Below are positions 45,435-56,364 of a DNA stretch of 64,000 nucleotides, piece by piece; position 1 is the first letter of the stretch, and the number at the start of each line of letters is the position of its first letter. The stretch is from Odoribacter sp. Lineage in GTDB: Bacteria > Bacteroidota > Bacteroidia > Bacteroidales > Prolixibacteraceae. The position numbers were made by a program, and so were the translations under genes. The notes under the pieces were generated by a model. It had not been told where the DNA came from. It made no database searches and saw nothing but the letters and a program-made list of their open reading frames with translations. The stretch is from contig PNOH01000021.1 of assembly GCA_013824715.1 (NCBI GenBank), positions 18,983 through 82,982 on the forward strand. Direction: 5' to 3'.

Positions 45435-45701
45435 TTATTTTTTTCCTTTGGAATGACCCCTGAAGGTTCTTGTAGGTGCAAATTCACCAAATTTATGGCC
45501 TACCATATTTTCAGTCAGATAAACCGGAATGAATTTGTTCCCGTTGTGAACTGCAATGGTATGTCCTACAAAATCAGGAGAAATTACTGATGCCCTGGCC
45601 CAGGTTTTGATTACCGATTTTTTGTTTGTTTCATTCATGCCCAGAACTTTACGTTCGAGCTTGAAATCGATAAAAGGCCCTTTCTTTAATGAACGACTCA
45701 T
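45435..45701 (-). CDS. rpsS: 30S ribosomal protein uS19, with Shine-Dalgarno
   Basis: 88 residues: [56 protein letters not shown]. 30S head protein. AAAAGGAG (45708-45715) six bases before ATG is a clear Shine-Dalgarno, uncommon in this phylum. Confidence 0.96.
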   Translation of the reverse strand: MSRSLKKGPFIDFKLERKVLGMNETNKKSVIKTWARASVISPDFVGHTIAVHNGNKFIPVYLTENMVGHKFGEFAPTRTFRGHSKGKK

Positions 45702-45717
45702 ATTCTTCTCCTTTTAA

Positions 45718-46542
45718 TTATTTCTTGCGTTTTTCTACAATATACCTGTTGGAAGCTTTCTTCTTCGCACGGGTTTTGAAGCCTTTAGCTAACAAGCCTT
45801 TGCGTGAACGCGGATGTCCACCAGAAGAGCGACCTTCGCCACCACCCATCGGGTGATCGACCGGGTTCATAGCAACACCCCGAACACGAGGTCTTCTACC
45901 AAGCCATCTCGAACGACCAGCTTTCCCCGACCGCTCAAGGTTATGTTCTGTATTTCCAACTATGCCAACTGTAGCGCGGCATGTTACGAGCACCATTCTG
46001 GATTCGCCCGAAGGCAATTTCACGATAGCATACTTTCCTTCTCTGGAAGTTAACTGAGCGTACGTTCCGGCACTACGAGCCATCACACCTCCCTGACTGG
46101 GATGAAGTTCAATGTTGTGGATCAGCGTTCCCAGAGGTATTTCAGCAAGTGGCAATGTATTTCCTATTTCAGGTGCAACTCCGGTTCCGCTCTCGATTTT
46201 CTGGCCAACTTTTAATCCGTTGGGCGCCAGCATGTACCTTTTTTCGCCATCAGGAAAAACCAAAAGGGCGATTCGAGCGGTACGGTTTGGATCGTACTGA
46301 ATAGATTCTACAACAGCAACAATACCATCTTTATCGCGTTTGAAATCGATAAAACGGTATTTGCGTTTGTGGCCACCACCTATATACCTCATTGTCATGC
46401 GACCCTGGCTGTTTCGTCCGCCAGAACTCGTCATGGGCTTCAACAATGATTTTTCAGGTGTTGATGCAGTAATGGTATCAAAGGAACCAGCAATCTTGTG
46501 CCTTTGACCCGGAGTAACTGGATTTAATTTTCTTACTGCCAT
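45718..46542 (-). CDS. rplB: 50S ribosomal protein uL2
   Basis: 274 residues; SH3/OB RNA-binding core with [20 protein letters not shown] and the C-terminal [21 protein letters not shown] containing the conserved histidine near the peptidyl-transferase centre. Confidence 0.97.
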   Translation of the reverse strand: MAVRKLNPVTPGQRHKIAGSFDTITASTPEKSLLKPMTSSGGRNSQGRMTMRYIGGGHKRKYRFIDFKRDKDGIVAVVESIQYDPNRTARIALLVFPDGEKRYMLAPNGLKVGQKIESGTGVAPEIGNTLPLAEIPLGTLIHNIELHPSQGGVMARSAGTYAQLTSREGKYAIVKLPSGESRMVLVTCRATVGIVGNTEHNLERSGKAGRSRWLGRRPRVRGVAMNPVDHPMGGGEGRSSGGHPRSRKGLLAKGFKTRAKKKASNRYIVEKRKK

Positions 46543-46550
46543 TTTTTTAA

Positions 46551-46841
46551 TTAAATATTACTGTAAAAATCAATAGATTCTCCTTTTGCTATAGTTACTA
46601 TAGCTTTTTTGCTCATCCCGGTACTACCCGAAATGACTCCGGCTTTGGTAAAACGTGATTTCCGTTTACCAGCGTTAATTAACGTATTAACAGATTCCAC
46701 TGAAACATTGTATAATCCTTCAATGGCTTTCTTGATCTGCAATTTATTGGCATTCCGATTGACAATAAAACCGTAGCGGTTAAGACCTTCGGCCTGACCT
46801 GTCATCTTTTCGGTAACGATCGGTTTAATTAAAATTTCCAT
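46551..46841 (-). CDS. rplW: 50S ribosomal protein uL23
   Basis: 96 residues: [41 protein letters not shown]. At the tunnel exit, docking site for trigger factor and SRP. Between rplD (12 nt) and rplB (8 nt). Confidence 0.95.
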   Translation of the reverse strand: MEILIKPIVTEKMTGQAEGLNRYGFIVNRNANKLQIKKAIEGLYNVSVESVNTLINAGKRKSRFTKAGVISGSTGMSKKAIVTIAKGESIDFYSNI

Positions 46842-46853
46842 TTTCCAAGCCTT

Positions 46854-47483
46854 TTAAATCTTAAACAATTCTTCAATTTTACTTACTGAACTTTCCAGAA
46901 CTATTACTTTTTTAGCATTTAATATCTGATAAGTATTTAATTCTGAAGCAGTTATAACGGAAACTGCCTGTAAATTTCTGGAGGACAAATATATATTTTT
47001 ATTTTCTTCCGGTAAAACGAAAAGTGACTTTTTATCATTAATTTTCAGATTATTACTGATTTGCACCATTTCGCGGGTTTTTGGAGTTTCAAAAGAGAAA
47101 TCTTCAATGACCAGAATTGCCTCTTCCAGGGCTTTATAGGTTAATGCCGACTTACGTGCAAGCGACTTAACTTTTTTGTTTAATTTAAAGTCGTAGTTCC
47201 TTGGGCGTGGTCCGAATACACGGCCTCCACCCCTGAAAACAGGCGATTTTATACTACCTGCCCTTGCAGTACCTGTACCTTTTTGCTTTTTGATCTTCCG
47301 GGTACTCCCCGATACTTCAGCACGCTCTTTCGAGCTGTGGGTTCCTTGTCTTTTGTTGGCCAGAATTTGTTTGACATCCAGATAAATGGCATGGTCATTT
47401 GGCTCAATACCGAAAATCTGTTCATCTAACGTAACAGTTCTTCCGGTTTCCTGTCCTGCTGTATTTAAAACTTTTATTTCCAT
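46854..47483 (-). CDS. rplD: 50S ribosomal protein uL4
   Basis: 209 residues with the long tunnel loop [20 protein letters not shown] around residue 70-90 and [20 protein letters not shown]. Assembly initiator; represses the S10 operon in E. coli, not shown here. Overlaps rplC by one base. Confidence 0.96.
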   Translation of the reverse strand: MEIKVLNTAGQETGRTVTLDEQIFGIEPNDHAIYLDVKQILANKRQGTHSSKERAEVSGSTRKIKKQKGTGTARAGSIKSPVFRGGGRVFGPRPRNYDFKLNKKVKSLARKSALTYKALEEAILVIEDFSFETPKTREMVQISNNLKINDKKSLFVLPEENKNIYLSSRNLQAVSVITASELNTYQILNAKKVIVLESSVSKIEELFKI

Positions 47484-48100
47484 TACTGATAAATAATTAC
47501 GTATGAACCTTTAGCACCAGGAACTGATCCTTTAACTACCAATAAATTTGACTCTGGCATTACTTTCAAGACTTTTAAATTCTGAACGGTAATATTGTCA
47601 TTGCCATCGCGACCAGCCATACGTATTCCTTTAAATACGCGGGATGGATAAGAAGATGCCCCCAAAGAACCCGGAGCCCTCAGTCGGTTGTGCTGACCGT
47701 GTGTCTGGCCGCCTACTCCTTGAAAACCGTGACGTTTAACTACTCCCTGGAACCCTTTACCTTTGGTTACTCCCTGAATGTCAACCCATCCTTCTTCATC
47801 GATGGTATCAACGCCAACAGTATCACCAAGTTTCAATTCCCCGGTCAGTTCTTTGAACTCAACAATTTTTCTTTTGGGTTCTGATGCGGCCTTTTTAAAA
47901 TGACCCAATTCAGCTTTGTTCGTGTGCTTCTCCTTCTTGTCGTCGAAGCCCAACTGAATGGAATCATAGCCGTCAGTTGCCACCGATTTCACTTGTGTAA
48001 CCACACAAGGACCGGCTTGAATCACAGTGCATGGGATGTTTTTCCCCTCAACACTGAATACGGAAGTCATTCCGATTTTTTTACCGATTAATCCTGCCAT
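47483..48100 (-). CDS. rplC: 50S ribosomal protein uL3
   Basis: 205 residues: [40 protein letters not shown] with the Gln methylation region, and [20 protein letters not shown]. Reaches to the peptidyl-transferase centre. Confidence 0.96.
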   Translation of the reverse strand: MAGLIGKKIGMTSVFSVEGKNIPCTVIQAGPCVVTQVKSVATDGYDSIQLGFDDKKEKHTNKAELGHFKKAASEPKRKIVEFKELTGELKLGDTVGVDTIDEEGWVDIQGVTKGKGFQGVVKRHGFQGVGGQTHGQHNRLRAPGSLGASSYPSRVFKGIRMAGRDGNDNITVQNLKVLKVMPESNLLVVKGSVPGAKGSYVIIYQ

Positions 48101-48122
48101 TTTTTTTGTTTTTTACAGGTTA

Positions 48123-48428
48123 TCAAACTTTAATTTCTACTTCAACGCCACTTGGTAATTCAAGCTTCATTAAGGCGTCGATTGTTTTTGCTGTTGAACT
48201 GTAAATGTCGATCAAACGTTTGTAAGACGACAGCTCGAATTGTTCCCTTGATTTTTTATTTACAAAGGTTGAGCGTAATACAGTGAAAATACGTTTGTGC
48301 GTAGGAAGTGGAATTGGCCCGCTTACTATTGCACCGGTAGTTTTAACTGTTTTTACGATCTTTTCAGCCGACTTGTCCACCAAGTTGTGATCATACGATT
48401 TCAGCTTAATTCTGATCTTTTGACTCAT
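48123..48428 (-). CDS. rpsJ: 30S ribosomal protein uS10 (NusE)
   Basis: 101 residues: [37 protein letters not shown]. Ribosomal head protein and NusG/antitermination partner. Directly follows fusA (27 nt); tuf, common at this point, is absent. Confidence 0.96.
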   Translation of the reverse strand: MSQKIRIKLKSYDHNLVDKSAEKIVKTVKTTGAIVSGPIPLPTHKRIFTVLRSTFVNKKSREQFELSSYKRLIDIYSSTAKTIDALMKLELPSGVEVEIKV

Positions 48429-48455
48429 AGTGAGAAATAATAATACAGTTTATAA

Positions 48456-50564
48456 TTATAATAAGTCTGTTCTTCCTTTAAGGTCTTCAAGGACCTTCAA
48501 CGCAAGTAATTTTGGCAACTCAACGTATTTCGAAAATTCCATTGATGAAGTTGCCCGTCCTGACGATAAGGTTCGTAATACAGTGACGTAACCGAATAAT
48601 TCGGAAAGTGGCACCATTGCTTTGATTACACGTGCTCCGGCTTTTTCTTCCATACCTTCGATTTGCCCGCGACGACGGTTCAGATCTCCGATAATGTCAC
48701 CCATGTATTCTTCAGGAGTAACAATTTCGCATTTCATGACAGGTTCGAGTAATCTTGGTCCTGCTTTACCCGCTGCATTTTTAAATGCCTGGCGTGCGCA
48801 GATTTCGAATGATAACGAATCAGAGTCAACGGCATGGTAGCTGCCATCGAGTAAGGTCACTTTCAGGCTATCTACATTGAACCCGGCTAAAGGACCATTA
48901 AATAGAGCTGATTCAAAACCTTTCTGTACAGATGGGATATATTCGCGTGGAATGTTTCCGCCTTTTACAGCATCAACAAACTGAAGTCCGGTTTTACCTT
49001 CATCAGCAGGTTCAACGCGAACACTGATATCAGCAAATTTACCACGGCCTCCGGATTGTTTCTTGAATACTTCGCGAAGCTCAACCATTTTGGTGATACA
49101 TTCTTTGTAGGCAACCTGGGGCGCTCCCTGGTTACATTCTACTTTGAACTCACGGCGTAAACGGTCAACAATAATTTCGAGGTGAAGCTCACCCATACCA
49201 CGGATGATCGTCTGACCTGAATCAGGATCAGTATTTACTTTGAAAGTAGGATCTTCTTCCGCAAGTTTATATAAGCCCTGGTTCAATTTATCGAGATCTT
49301 TCTGAGTTTTTGGCTCAATGGCAATTCCGATAACTGGTTCAGGGAAGTCCATGCTTTCCAGAACAACCGGATTGTCTAAATCAGATAATGTATCACCTGT
49401 GCGGATATCTTTGAATCCAACTGCAGCACAAATATCACCGGCTTCGATTACATCGATTGGGTTTTGTTTGTTGGAATGCATCTGGTAAATACGTGAAATA
49501 CGCTCTTTTTTACCTGTTCTTGAATTGAACACAGAATCGCCTGCAGTAATTTTTCCTGAATAAACACGGATGAAACACAACCTGCCAACATAAGGGTCGG
49601 TAGCAATTTTAAATGCAAGGGCTGCGAGGGGTTCGTTAACATCAGCATGACGAATAACTTCGTCAGTGTCGTTATATTCGGTTGCAATAATATCACCTTT
49701 ATCGAGCGGGCTTGGCAGAAAAGCACAAACAGCATCGAGCAAGCGCTGAACGCCTTTGTTTTTGAATGCAGAACCACACATCATCGGAATAATTGCACCG
49801 CTAATGGTAGCTTTACGGATTACGGTCAACATTTGATCAACTGTAATTGATTCCGGATCTTCGAAGAACCGTTCGAGTAATTCATCATCGAATTCGGCAA
49901 CAGCTTCAACCAGTTTTGCCCGGTATTCGGCAGAAATTTCCTTCATATCAGCAGGAATTTCCTCCAAATAATAGGTAGTTCCTAAAGTTGCGTCGTCTCT
50001 CCAGCGAATGGCTTTCATTTCAATCAAATCAACCACGCCTTCAAATTTTTCTTCAGCGCCAATTGGGATAGTAATCGGAACCGGATTTGCACCCAGTTTT
50101 TCTCTCACTTCAGAAATTACATTATAAAAATCGGCTCCTGAACGGTCCATCTTATTTACGAAACCGATACGTGGAACACCATATTTTTCAGCCTGACGCC
50201 ATACCGTTTCCGATTGGGCTTCAACGCCACCAACGGCACAGAAAAGTGCAACAGCGCCATCCAATACCCTTAACGAACGCTCTACTTCAACCGTAAAGTC
50301 AACGTGTCCGGGAGTATCAATAATGTTGATTTTGTGTTCTGTATCCTGATATTTCCAAAAGGTTGTGGTGGCAGCAGAGGTAATTGTTATGCCACGCTCC
50401 TGCTCCTGCTCCATCCAGTCCATAGTGGCGGCCCCATCATGGACCTCTCCAATCCGGTGAGTGATACCCGTATAATACAGGATTCGCTCCGAGGTGGTCG
50501 TTTTGCCGGCATCAATGTGTGCCATGATGCCAATGTTTCTAGTAAAATTTAAATCTTTTGCCAT
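48456..50564 (-). CDS. fusA: Elongation factor G
   Basis: 702-residue five-domain translocase GTPase. G1 [16 protein letters not shown]2 [12 protein letters not shown]3 [15 protein letters not shown] with the catalytic histidine, G4 NKMD, domain IV with [16 protein letters not shown], domain V ending [11 protein letters not shown]. This is the canonical copy; a divergent paralogue is encoded at 61824-63980. Confidence 0.97.
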   Translation of the reverse strand: MAKDLNFTRNIGIMAHIDAGKTTTSERILYYTGITHRIGEVHDGAATMDWMEQEQERGITITSAATTTFWKYQDTEHKINIIDTPGHVDFTVEVERSLRVLDGAVALFCAVGGVEAQSETVWRQAEKYGVPRIGFVNKMDRSGADFYNVISEVREKLGANPVPITIPIGAEEKFEGVVDLIEMKAIRWRDDATLGTTYYLEEIPADMKEISAEYRAKLVEAVAEFDDELLERFFEDPESITVDQMLTVIRKATISGAIIPMMCGSAFKNKGVQRLLDAVCAFLPSPLDKGDIIATEYNDTDEVIRHADVNEPLAALAFKIATDPYVGRLCFIRVYSGKITAGDSVFNSRTGKKERISRIYQMHSNKQNPIDVIEAGDICAAVGFKDIRTGDTLSDLDNPVVLESMDFPEPVIGIAIEPKTQKDLDKLNQGLYKLAEEDPTFKVNTDPDSGQTIIRGMGELHLEIIVDRLRREFKVECNQGAPQVAYKECITKMVELREVFKKQSGGRGKFADISVRVEPADEGKTGLQFVDAVKGGNIPREYIPSVQKGFESALFNGPLAGFNVDSLKVTLLDGSYHAVDSDSLSFEICARQAFKNAAGKAGPRLLEPVMKCEIVTPEEYMGDIIGDLNRRRGQIEGMEEKAGARVIKAMVPLSELFGYVTVLRTLSSGRATSSMEFSKYVELPKLLALKVLEDLKGRTDLL

Positions 50565-50617
50565 TATAAAACCAATATCTATCTAAACTAAAACGATCTA
50601 TCTATTCGAACTAAATA

Positions 50618-51094
50618 CTAAAAACGGAAGTGTGCAAATGCGCGGTTTGCTTCAGCCATACGGTGCGTATCTTCTTTTTTCTTGTAAGCTCCGCCTTCTT
50701 CGTTGTATGCTGCAACAATTTCGCCGGCAAGTTTTTCAGCCATTGAACGGCCTGAACGTTTGCGGGCATATAAAATCATATTTTTTACTGAAATTGAAGT
50801 TTTTCTTTCAGGGCGGATTTCCATTGGAACCTGGAAGTTTGCTCCACCAACGCGGCGGCTTTTTACTTCAACATGAGGGGTAATTTTCTCGAGTGCTTTT
50901 TTAAACACATCAACCGGACTGACTTCTGAGTCTTTCATTTTCGTGCCAACGATTTCCATGGCATCGTAGAAAATTTGATATGCGATTGACTTTTTCCCGT
51001 CGTACATTAAATCGTTTACGAAGCGGGTAACCAATGTGTCATTGAACTTTGGATCGGGCAGAATGATCCTCTTCTTTGGTTTCGATTTTCTCAT
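50618..51094 (-). CDS. rpsG: 30S ribosomal protein uS7
   Basis: 158 residues: [40 protein letters not shown], and [21 protein letters not shown]. Nucleates 30S head assembly. 124 nt after rpsL; that interval may carry regulatory structure. Confidence 0.96.
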   Translation of the reverse strand: MRKSKPKKRIILPDPKFNDTLVTRFVNDLMYDGKKSIAYQIFYDAMEIVGTKMKDSEVSPVDVFKKALEKITPHVEVKSRRVGGANFQVPMEIRPERKTSISVKNMILYARKRSGRSMAEKLAGEIVAAYNEEGGAYKKKEDTHRMAEANRAFAHFRF

Positions 51095-51218
51095 TACAAT
51101 TTGCTTTAGTGTTACTTAAATTAGCTGTCGATTTGTGGGCTTCAATCGGCCTGGGGCCTCTTTACTCAACTCAAACCACTAAGCTAGAACGTCAATAAAT
51201 TAAAAAACTAGCGAAAAA
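51095..51218 (-). other. rpsL-rpsG intercistronic region, possibly structured
   Basis: 124 nt, the longest gap in the ribosomal cluster apart from its promoter region. On the minus strand it contains GAGGCCCCAGGCC with a GGCC/GGCC mini-stem and TTGAAGCCCACAAATCG. In E. coli uS7 represses from the rpsL-rpsG junction; a similar role here is only a suggestion. Confidence 0.3.
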
Positions 51219-51599
51219 TTATTTTTTCACTTTTGGTCTCTTTGTACCGTATTTAGACCGTCTTTGAGTACGACCTTCAACACCTGCGGTATCGAGAGCG
51301 CCACGAATTAAATGGTAACGGACACCTGGAAGGTCTTTAACCCTGCCACCACGTACCAATACAATGGAATGTTCCTGAAGGTTATGACCTTCTCCCGGAA
51401 TGTAAGCGTTTACTTCCTTGCCATTTGTTAAACGAACCCTGGCCACTTTACGCATAGCTGAGTTTGGTTTTTTTGGAGTTGTGGTATAAACACGAACACA
51501 AACTCCTCTTCTTTGTGGGCAAGAATCCAATGCCGGAGATTTACTTTTCTCCGCATTACTTTGTCGTCCTTTTCTAACTAACTGCTGAATCGTTGGCAT
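51219..51599 (-). CDS. rpsL: 30S ribosomal protein uS12
   Basis: 126 residues: [30 protein letters not shown] and [19 protein letters not shown]. The two lysines whose changes give streptomycin resistance in other bacteria (in TPKKPNSA and GRVKDLPG) are wild type. First gene of the cluster, behind tandem promoters. Confidence 0.97.
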   Translation of the reverse strand: MPTIQQLVRKGRQSNAEKSKSPALDSCPQRRGVCVRVYTTTPKKPNSAMRKVARVRLTNGKEVNAYIPGEGHNLQEHSIVLVRGGRVKDLPGVRYHLIRGALDTAGVEGRTQRRSKYGTKRPKVKK

Positions 51600-51646
51600 A
51601 TAGCAACTCTTAATTTTAATAATACAATACGCAAAAAATTGGTCTG

Positions 51647-51752
51647 CAAAGGTATCCTAATTTTGCACAATTCCAATACCTTACAATCCGATCTTAAGAG
51701 ATTTTCCTTAAAAACGGCTCGCAAAAGTACTAATTGCCAATAGAAAACCCAA
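51647..51752 (-). promoter_or_regulatory. Tandem promoters of the str-S10-spc-alpha cluster
   Basis: P1: TTG (51674-51676), 19-bp spacer, TACCTTTG (51647-51654). P2: TTG (51750-51752), 20-bp spacer, TACTTTTG (51722-51729). Both match TAnnTTTG exactly, reading toward rpsL. P1 would give a ~40-nt 5' UTR. Confidence 0.75.
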
Positions 51753-51824
51753 TAAAACTTTGAAAATAATTGATCTTTTTTCGATTATTCTTAACGTAGG
51801 TGAAAACCTGAAGGAAAGTAAAAC

Positions 51825-52418
51825 TTAATTAGCAGATGAAATCCGGTGTTTTAGAAGGGATTTTACCGGATTGATGAAGCGTTGGATCAATCTTAAATCT
51901 TCTGTAATTATTTCTGCTGAACCCATCATTTCCTGATCAAATTTTAACGGAATGTTATAATTGGTCTTTAAATCCGTTGGAAGTTCCACTTCTATTAAAT
52001 AGTTTCCATTATCGGGACTTAATGAGATGCTTTTAACTCTTCCTGTTATCAATCCATATTCCATGGATGGATAGTCGTCGAACCGAATGTTAACTTTCTG
52101 CCCATTGGCGACTTTACGTGAGTCTTTTAATGATAATATGATCCTTCCGGTAATTGGAGATTGATTTTCAGATACTGATTGTTGTTTTGGAGAAGAAAGC
52201 AATTCAATCTGTTCCTTTATACTGTTTTTCGAAATTATAATTTTGGCTTCAATTATATCAGGATACCTGAAGAACCAGCTTCCGGCAAGTAATAAGACCA
52301 AAAAACCGAAAATGAGGGTAATTCCCGATCGAATCATCCATCGTGGAGATTGCTGCACAATCTCCTGGAATTCATCGCTTCGAAGTTCAATTTCGATGGG
52401 TTTTTTGTCTTTCTCCAT
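51825..52418 (-). CDS. Short HlyD-like membrane-fusion protein (adaptor lacking hairpin)
   Basis: 197 residues, about half the usual length. N-terminal cytoplasmic part with ELRSDEFQEIVQQSPRWMIR, one membrane helix (about 32-52), FFRYPDIIEAKIIIS, then directly SPITGRIILSLKDSRKVANGQKVNIRFDDYP and the C-terminal beta-barrel/membrane-proximal part. The lipoyl and coiled-coil hairpin of ordinary HlyD adaptors are missing, so it could not reach an outer-membrane channel in the usual way. Pairs with the C39-ABC exporter upstream (84-nt gap holding a word array). Confidence 0.72.
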   Translation of the reverse strand: MEKDKKPIEIELRSDEFQEIVQQSPRWMIRSGITLIFGFLVLLLAGSWFFRYPDIIEAKIIISKNSIKEQIELLSSPKQQSVSENQSPITGRIILSLKDSRKVANGQKVNIRFDDYPSMEYGLITGRVKSISLSPDNGNYLIEVELPTDLKTNYNIPLKFDQEMMGSAEIITEDLRLIQRFINPVKSLLKHRISSAN

Positions 52419-52435
52419 TTTTTTTAGTATTCAGT

Positions 52436-52501
52436 TTGTTCCGAGTTTCGAGTTTCGAGTTCCGTGATTCGACACCACGTAACCTGTAACCCGCAACCCG
52501 A
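52436..52501. repeat. GTTTCGA / GTAACCC word array
   Basis: Tandem degenerate units GTTCCGAGTTTCGAGTTTCGAG followed, in the second half, by GTAACCTGTAACCCGCAACCCG units, both with ~7-nt period. Fills the gap between the ABC exporter and the HlyD-like gene. Confidence 0.7.
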
Positions 52502-52502
52502 A

Positions 52503-54689
52503 TCAGTTCCCCAACTCAAGCTGGTTTTTTACCAGATTATAATAGGCTCCACGTTTCAGTGTCAAATCTTCATGTGTGCCGACTTCAATAATACTACCTT
52601 TCTCGATGACAATAATCTGACTGGCATTTTTAACCGTACTTAACCGGTGAGCTACTACCACTACAGTTTTTCCGGTAAAAAATTCATCCAGATTTTCCAA
52701 AATAACCTTCTCGTTATTTGCATCCAAAGCATTGGTTGCCTCATCGAAAAATATAAATTCAGGATTTTTATAAATGGCCCGTGCAATTAAAATGCGTTGT
52801 TTCTGTCCCTGGCTTAGTCCAACTCCTTCGGGACCGATTTTGGTATTGTAATTTAAAGGTAATGATTCGATAAACTCCTGAATATTGGCCATCCTAACTG
52901 CGTATGCAAGTCGTTCCTTGTCAGGTTCTTCGTCGCCAATGGCAATATTATTGGCAATGGTATCCGAAAAGATAAATCCATCCTGCATGACTGCACCACA
53001 TTTATCGCGCCACCAGTGTTGCCTGAATGCCGATAAATCGGAATCCCCGACTTTAATTTGACCTGATACGGGAGGATAAAATCCGAGCAGAAGTTTGACC
53101 AGTGTCGTCTTTCCGCTTCCACTTGTACCGACAATGGCCGTTACTTTTCCCTGGGAAATTACCAGGTTAATGTTATTTAGAACTTTGGGCGAATGTGGCC
53201 CTTCGTATTGAAATATTAAATCAGAAATATGAATATCCGGTGAAGCTGGTAAAACGTCCAGTTTTCCACCCTGATCCTGTTCTTCATCCTGTTGGTTATG
53301 AATCTCGCTCAACCGCTCCAAACTGATTTTGGCATCCTGCGATATCTGCATAAATTCGATCATCTGATCGAGCGGACTGTTCATTTGTCCTATTATATAT
53401 TGTACGGCCAACATCATACCTAAGGTCATGTTGCCATGAACAACTGCAGTAGCTGCGAGTACGGTAATCACAATATTTTTGGTTTCGTTGATGAAAACCG
53501 AGCCTGCCTGCTGGTATTGTTGTAAAGATAAATTGCTGATGTTTACTTTAAATAAACGCGCCTGAATCCGCTCCCATTCCCATCTTTTCTGACGTTCGTA
53601 ATTGTTCAGTTTGATTTCCTGCATCCCGTTGATCAACTGAATCAGTTTACTCTGGTTATCGGCCAACTGTGCAAATCGTTTAAAATCAAGTTCACGGCGT
53701 TTCTTCAGAAATAAAAATACCCAACCAATATATAAAGCTGAACTGAGTAGAAAAACGAGGAAAATGACCAAATTATAAAAAACAAGCACGACGCTGAAAA
53801 TTACTATGTTGAACACTGAAAAGACCACATTCAGCGATTGTGAAGTCAGAAACCGTTCTATTCGTTTATGATCGCCAATGCGTTGAAGCAAGTCTCCAAT
53901 CATTTTGGTGTCGAAAAAGCCAATGGGCATCTTCATCAGCTTGATCAGAAAATCGGAAATAATACTGATATTAATACGGGTACTGATGTGAAGCAAAATC
54001 CACGACCGGATAAAATCAACTGTCATTCGGCTCAGGAACAGCATCATCTGTGCCGCCAGCACTAAATAAATAAAATTAATATCCTGGGTATTGATACCAA
54101 CATCGACGATGCTTTGTGTCAAAAAAGGAAAGATCAGTTGAATCAGGCTTCCAACCAGAAATCCAATCACTAACTGGATCACAAGTTTCCGGTGTGGTTT
54201 CAGGTATTTCAGCAAAAACCTGAAATTATTGCGGTTTGATAATTCTCCTTCCAGTTCAAAGAATTTTGGGGTTGGATCAAATAGCAAACAAATTCCTTTT
54301 TGCTCGCCATGCCTGACTGTGGCCAGCCAATGCTTTTTAAATTCTGTTTCTGAATATTTGACCAGTCCAAATGCCGGATCGGCCACAAAAACTTTTCCCT
54401 TCCAGATGTTGTAAACCACTACAAAATGATCCTGATCCCAATGAACCACACATGGTTTGGGAGCTTCCATTAATTGTTCGAGGGTAATGCGAGCGCCAAT
54501 TGTCCGAAATCCGATAGCCTCGGCAGCGTCGCTAAGGCCGAGCAAAGAAACACCTTCGCGACTGATATGTGCCAGTTCCCTGAGTTTTTGAAGTGAATAG
54601 GTTTTCCCGTAAAATGCGGCAATCATGCGGAGGCATGAAGGTCCGCAATCCATAGCATCGTATTGTTTAAAAAAGGGAAATTTAGGCAT
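52503..54689 (-). CDS. Peptidase-containing ABC transporter (C39 peptidase-ABC exporter)
   Basis: 728 residues. N-terminal C39 peptidase (about 1-140) with catalytic Cys in QYDAMDCGPSCLRMIAAFYG and His/Asp in VHWDQDHFVVV and VADPAFG; a six-helix membrane domain (about 165-445) with FFDTKMIGDLLQRIGDH; ATPase domain with Walker A GTSGSGKTTL, signature LSQGQKQRILIARA (Gln where C-loop Gly usually is), Walker B FIFFDEATNALD. Such proteins cleave double-glycine leaders and export the peptide. No precursor-peptide gene was found nearby. Confidence 0.93.
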   Translation of the reverse strand: MPKFPFFKQYDAMDCGPSCLRMIAAFYGKTYSLQKLRELAHISREGVSLLGLSDAAEAIGFRTIGARITLEQLMEAPKPCVVHWDQDHFVVVYNIWKGKVFVADPAFGLVKYSETEFKKHWLATVRHGEQKGICLLFDPTPKFFELEGELSNRNNFRFLLKYLKPHRKLVIQLVIGFLVGSLIQLIFPFLTQSIVDVGINTQDINFIYLVLAAQMMLFLSRMTVDFIRSWILLHISTRINISIISDFLIKLMKMPIGFFDTKMIGDLLQRIGDHKRIERFLTSQSLNVVFSVFNIVIFSVVLVFYNLVIFLVFLLSSALYIGWVFLFLKKRRELDFKRFAQLADNQSKLIQLINGMQEIKLNNYERQKRWEWERIQARLFKVNISNLSLQQYQQAGSVFINETKNIVITVLAATAVVHGNMTLGMMLAVQYIIGQMNSPLDQMIEFMQISQDAKISLERLSEIHNQQDEEQDQGGKLDVLPASPDIHISDLIFQYEGPHSPKVLNNINLVISQGKVTAIVGTSGSGKTTLVKLLLGFYPPVSGQIKVGDSDLSAFRQHWWRDKCGAVMQDGFIFSDTIANNIAIGDEEPDKERLAYAVRMANIQEFIESLPLNYNTKIGPEGVGLSQGQKQRILIARAIYKNPEFIFFDEATNALDANNEKVILENLDEFFTGKTVVVVAHRLSTVKNASQIIVIEKGSIIEVGTHEDLTLKRGAYYNLVKNQLELGN

Positions 54690-54739
54690 ACCGCGGGTTG
54701 ATTGATGCTCAAAAATAGCAGAATAAATTGAAAAGGCGA

Positions 54740-56323
54740 TTATTTCCCGATTTTCACCATCACAACTCCCTGCGCCGGAACCTGGGCAGCATATTTATTC
54801 TGATATTTGCCAAGATCTTTCTGTCGCCATAAATCACGAACGGTCTGTTTTCCTGAAATCTCCAATTCACTCCAGTTTACCTCAACTTCAGCTTCACTTT
54901 TGCCGCGGTTGAACAAACCGACAGCTTTTGAGCCATCAACCAGGTTTTTTACCATCAAAAATGTTTGATCTGATTTTTTGATCACCAGTCCGCATTCGCC
55001 CAGCGGATCCTGATTGACTTCAATCACTTCAGGATTACAAAGTACATTCAGGGTAAATTCGTCGAGTTTCGACATGTCGCCACTATAAATCAAAGGTGCG
55101 GCCATCAGGCACCACAGCGACATGTAGGCATATTGCATATTGGCAGGCATGGGTGTCAATTCAGGGATTCCCATGTTGTTGGCATTTCCGATCCAGCCAA
55201 TCTGGATATAATCCGGATCGTTCCATTCGCCGGGTTTTGAATATTCACGATGTTCACTGTTTTTCAGGGCAACATCGAAAATACGGTCAAGTTCGAAGCC
55301 CAGATCCCCGGAAGTCCTCCAGCAATGACCTCCCACTCCGCCTCCCCATTTCCAGACGTCGCCCATTCCATATTGGCAAAGGTTAAAAACCACATCGCGG
55401 TCAAGCTTTTTCAGGATGTCGCCCATCAATTTGTACGGATACTGGTAACCTTCCAAAGTTGGCGCACCTTTGCCCCATGTAGGGATATTTTTATCTTCAG
55501 GACTTCCGCCTGATGCAATGTGTCCGTAGCTACACCAGTCGTACTTCAGAAAATCAAACCCCCAGGCCGCAAATTGTCTGGCATCCTGCTCCTCGTGTTT
55601 AAATGCCCCGGCAAAACCGCCGCAGGTTAATGTTCCGGGTGATGTATAAATTCCGGCTTTCAAACCTTTGGCATGAATATAATCGGTTAAACCCTTCATA
55701 TCAGGAAAATAACTATTTGGAATAATATTTCCCTGGGCGTTACGGATTGGGCCAACCCGTTTTGGATCATTATTTTTTGGCGCATTCATCCAGCAATCGT
55801 CAATATTCACGTACTGGTAACCAACGTCGGCCATCCCGCTGTTGATTAGAACGTCGGCTGCTTCGCGCATCATCTGGTCCGTAATCCGGTCGTAATGGGC
55901 GTACCAGTGGTTATAACCCATAGGTGGGGTGAGGGCGAGTTTGTCTCCAGACACAATTTTCAGTTTCCTGATGTCTTTTCCTTTTGAGTTTTTTGCCTGA
56001 ATAATAAGCTCATAGTCACCTTTTGCCGGAACTATTCCTGAAATAATACCGGTTGAAGCATCCAGCTTTAATCCGGAAGGCAAACCTTTTACCGAAAAGC
56101 TGATAGGACGCTCGCCCTGACAGGGAATCCGGTACAGAAACGGGTGTCCGGGACGGCAACCATAAACCAGCGGGCCATTGATTCTAGGTTCAGGTTTCGG
56201 ACCTGGGGTATATAACTCACTGGGCAGGTTTGATTTCTGATCTGATTTTTCTGAACTAAACGAAGTTAATGGAATGACGGCCAGAAAAAAAAGCGATAAA
56301 TAAAGGATTAAGTTTCTTTTCAT
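54740..56323 (-). CDS. Glycoside hydrolase family 27 alpha-galactosidase, secreted
   Basis: 527 residues. Signal peptide (about 1-22), an N-terminal Ig-like putative-sugar-binding stretch (about 45-130; SFSVKGLPSGLKLDASTGIISG), then the GH27 TIM barrel beginning LTPPMGYNHWYAHYDRITD. Nucleophile Asp in FLKYDWCSYG and acid/base Asp in CWRTSGDLG. C-terminal beta domain. Removes terminal alpha-galactose in the periplasm or at the surface. Forms a cluster with a GH2 enzyme and a sugar porter. Confidence 0.92.
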   Translation of the reverse strand: MKRNLILYLSLFFLAVIPLTSFSSEKSDQKSNLPSELYTPGPKPEPRINGPLVYGCRPGHPFLYRIPCQGERPISFSVKGLPSGLKLDASTGIISGIVPAKGDYELIIQAKNSKGKDIRKLKIVSGDKLALTPPMGYNHWYAHYDRITDQMMREAADVLINSGMADVGYQYVNIDDCWMNAPKNNDPKRVGPIRNAQGNIIPNSYFPDMKGLTDYIHAKGLKAGIYTSPGTLTCGGFAGAFKHEEQDARQFAAWGFDFLKYDWCSYGHIASGGSPEDKNIPTWGKGAPTLEGYQYPYKLMGDILKKLDRDVVFNLCQYGMGDVWKWGGGVGGHCWRTSGDLGFELDRIFDVALKNSEHREYSKPGEWNDPDYIQIGWIGNANNMGIPELTPMPANMQYAYMSLWCLMAAPLIYSGDMSKLDEFTLNVLCNPEVIEVNQDPLGECGLVIKKSDQTFLMVKNLVDGSKAVGLFNRGKSEAEVEVNWSELEISGKQTVRDLWRQKDLGKYQNKYAAQVPAQGVVMVKIGK

Positions 56324-56364
56324 GATGGTATTTTTAGATTAGTTGGTTCGAACTCATTTATTTT

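Noticed and set aside
51825-52418. Frameshifted full-length HlyD
   Set aside because: The reading frame is uninterrupted and the flanking gaps contain no lipoyl or coiled-coil coding sequence, so it is a short protein rather than a frameshift.
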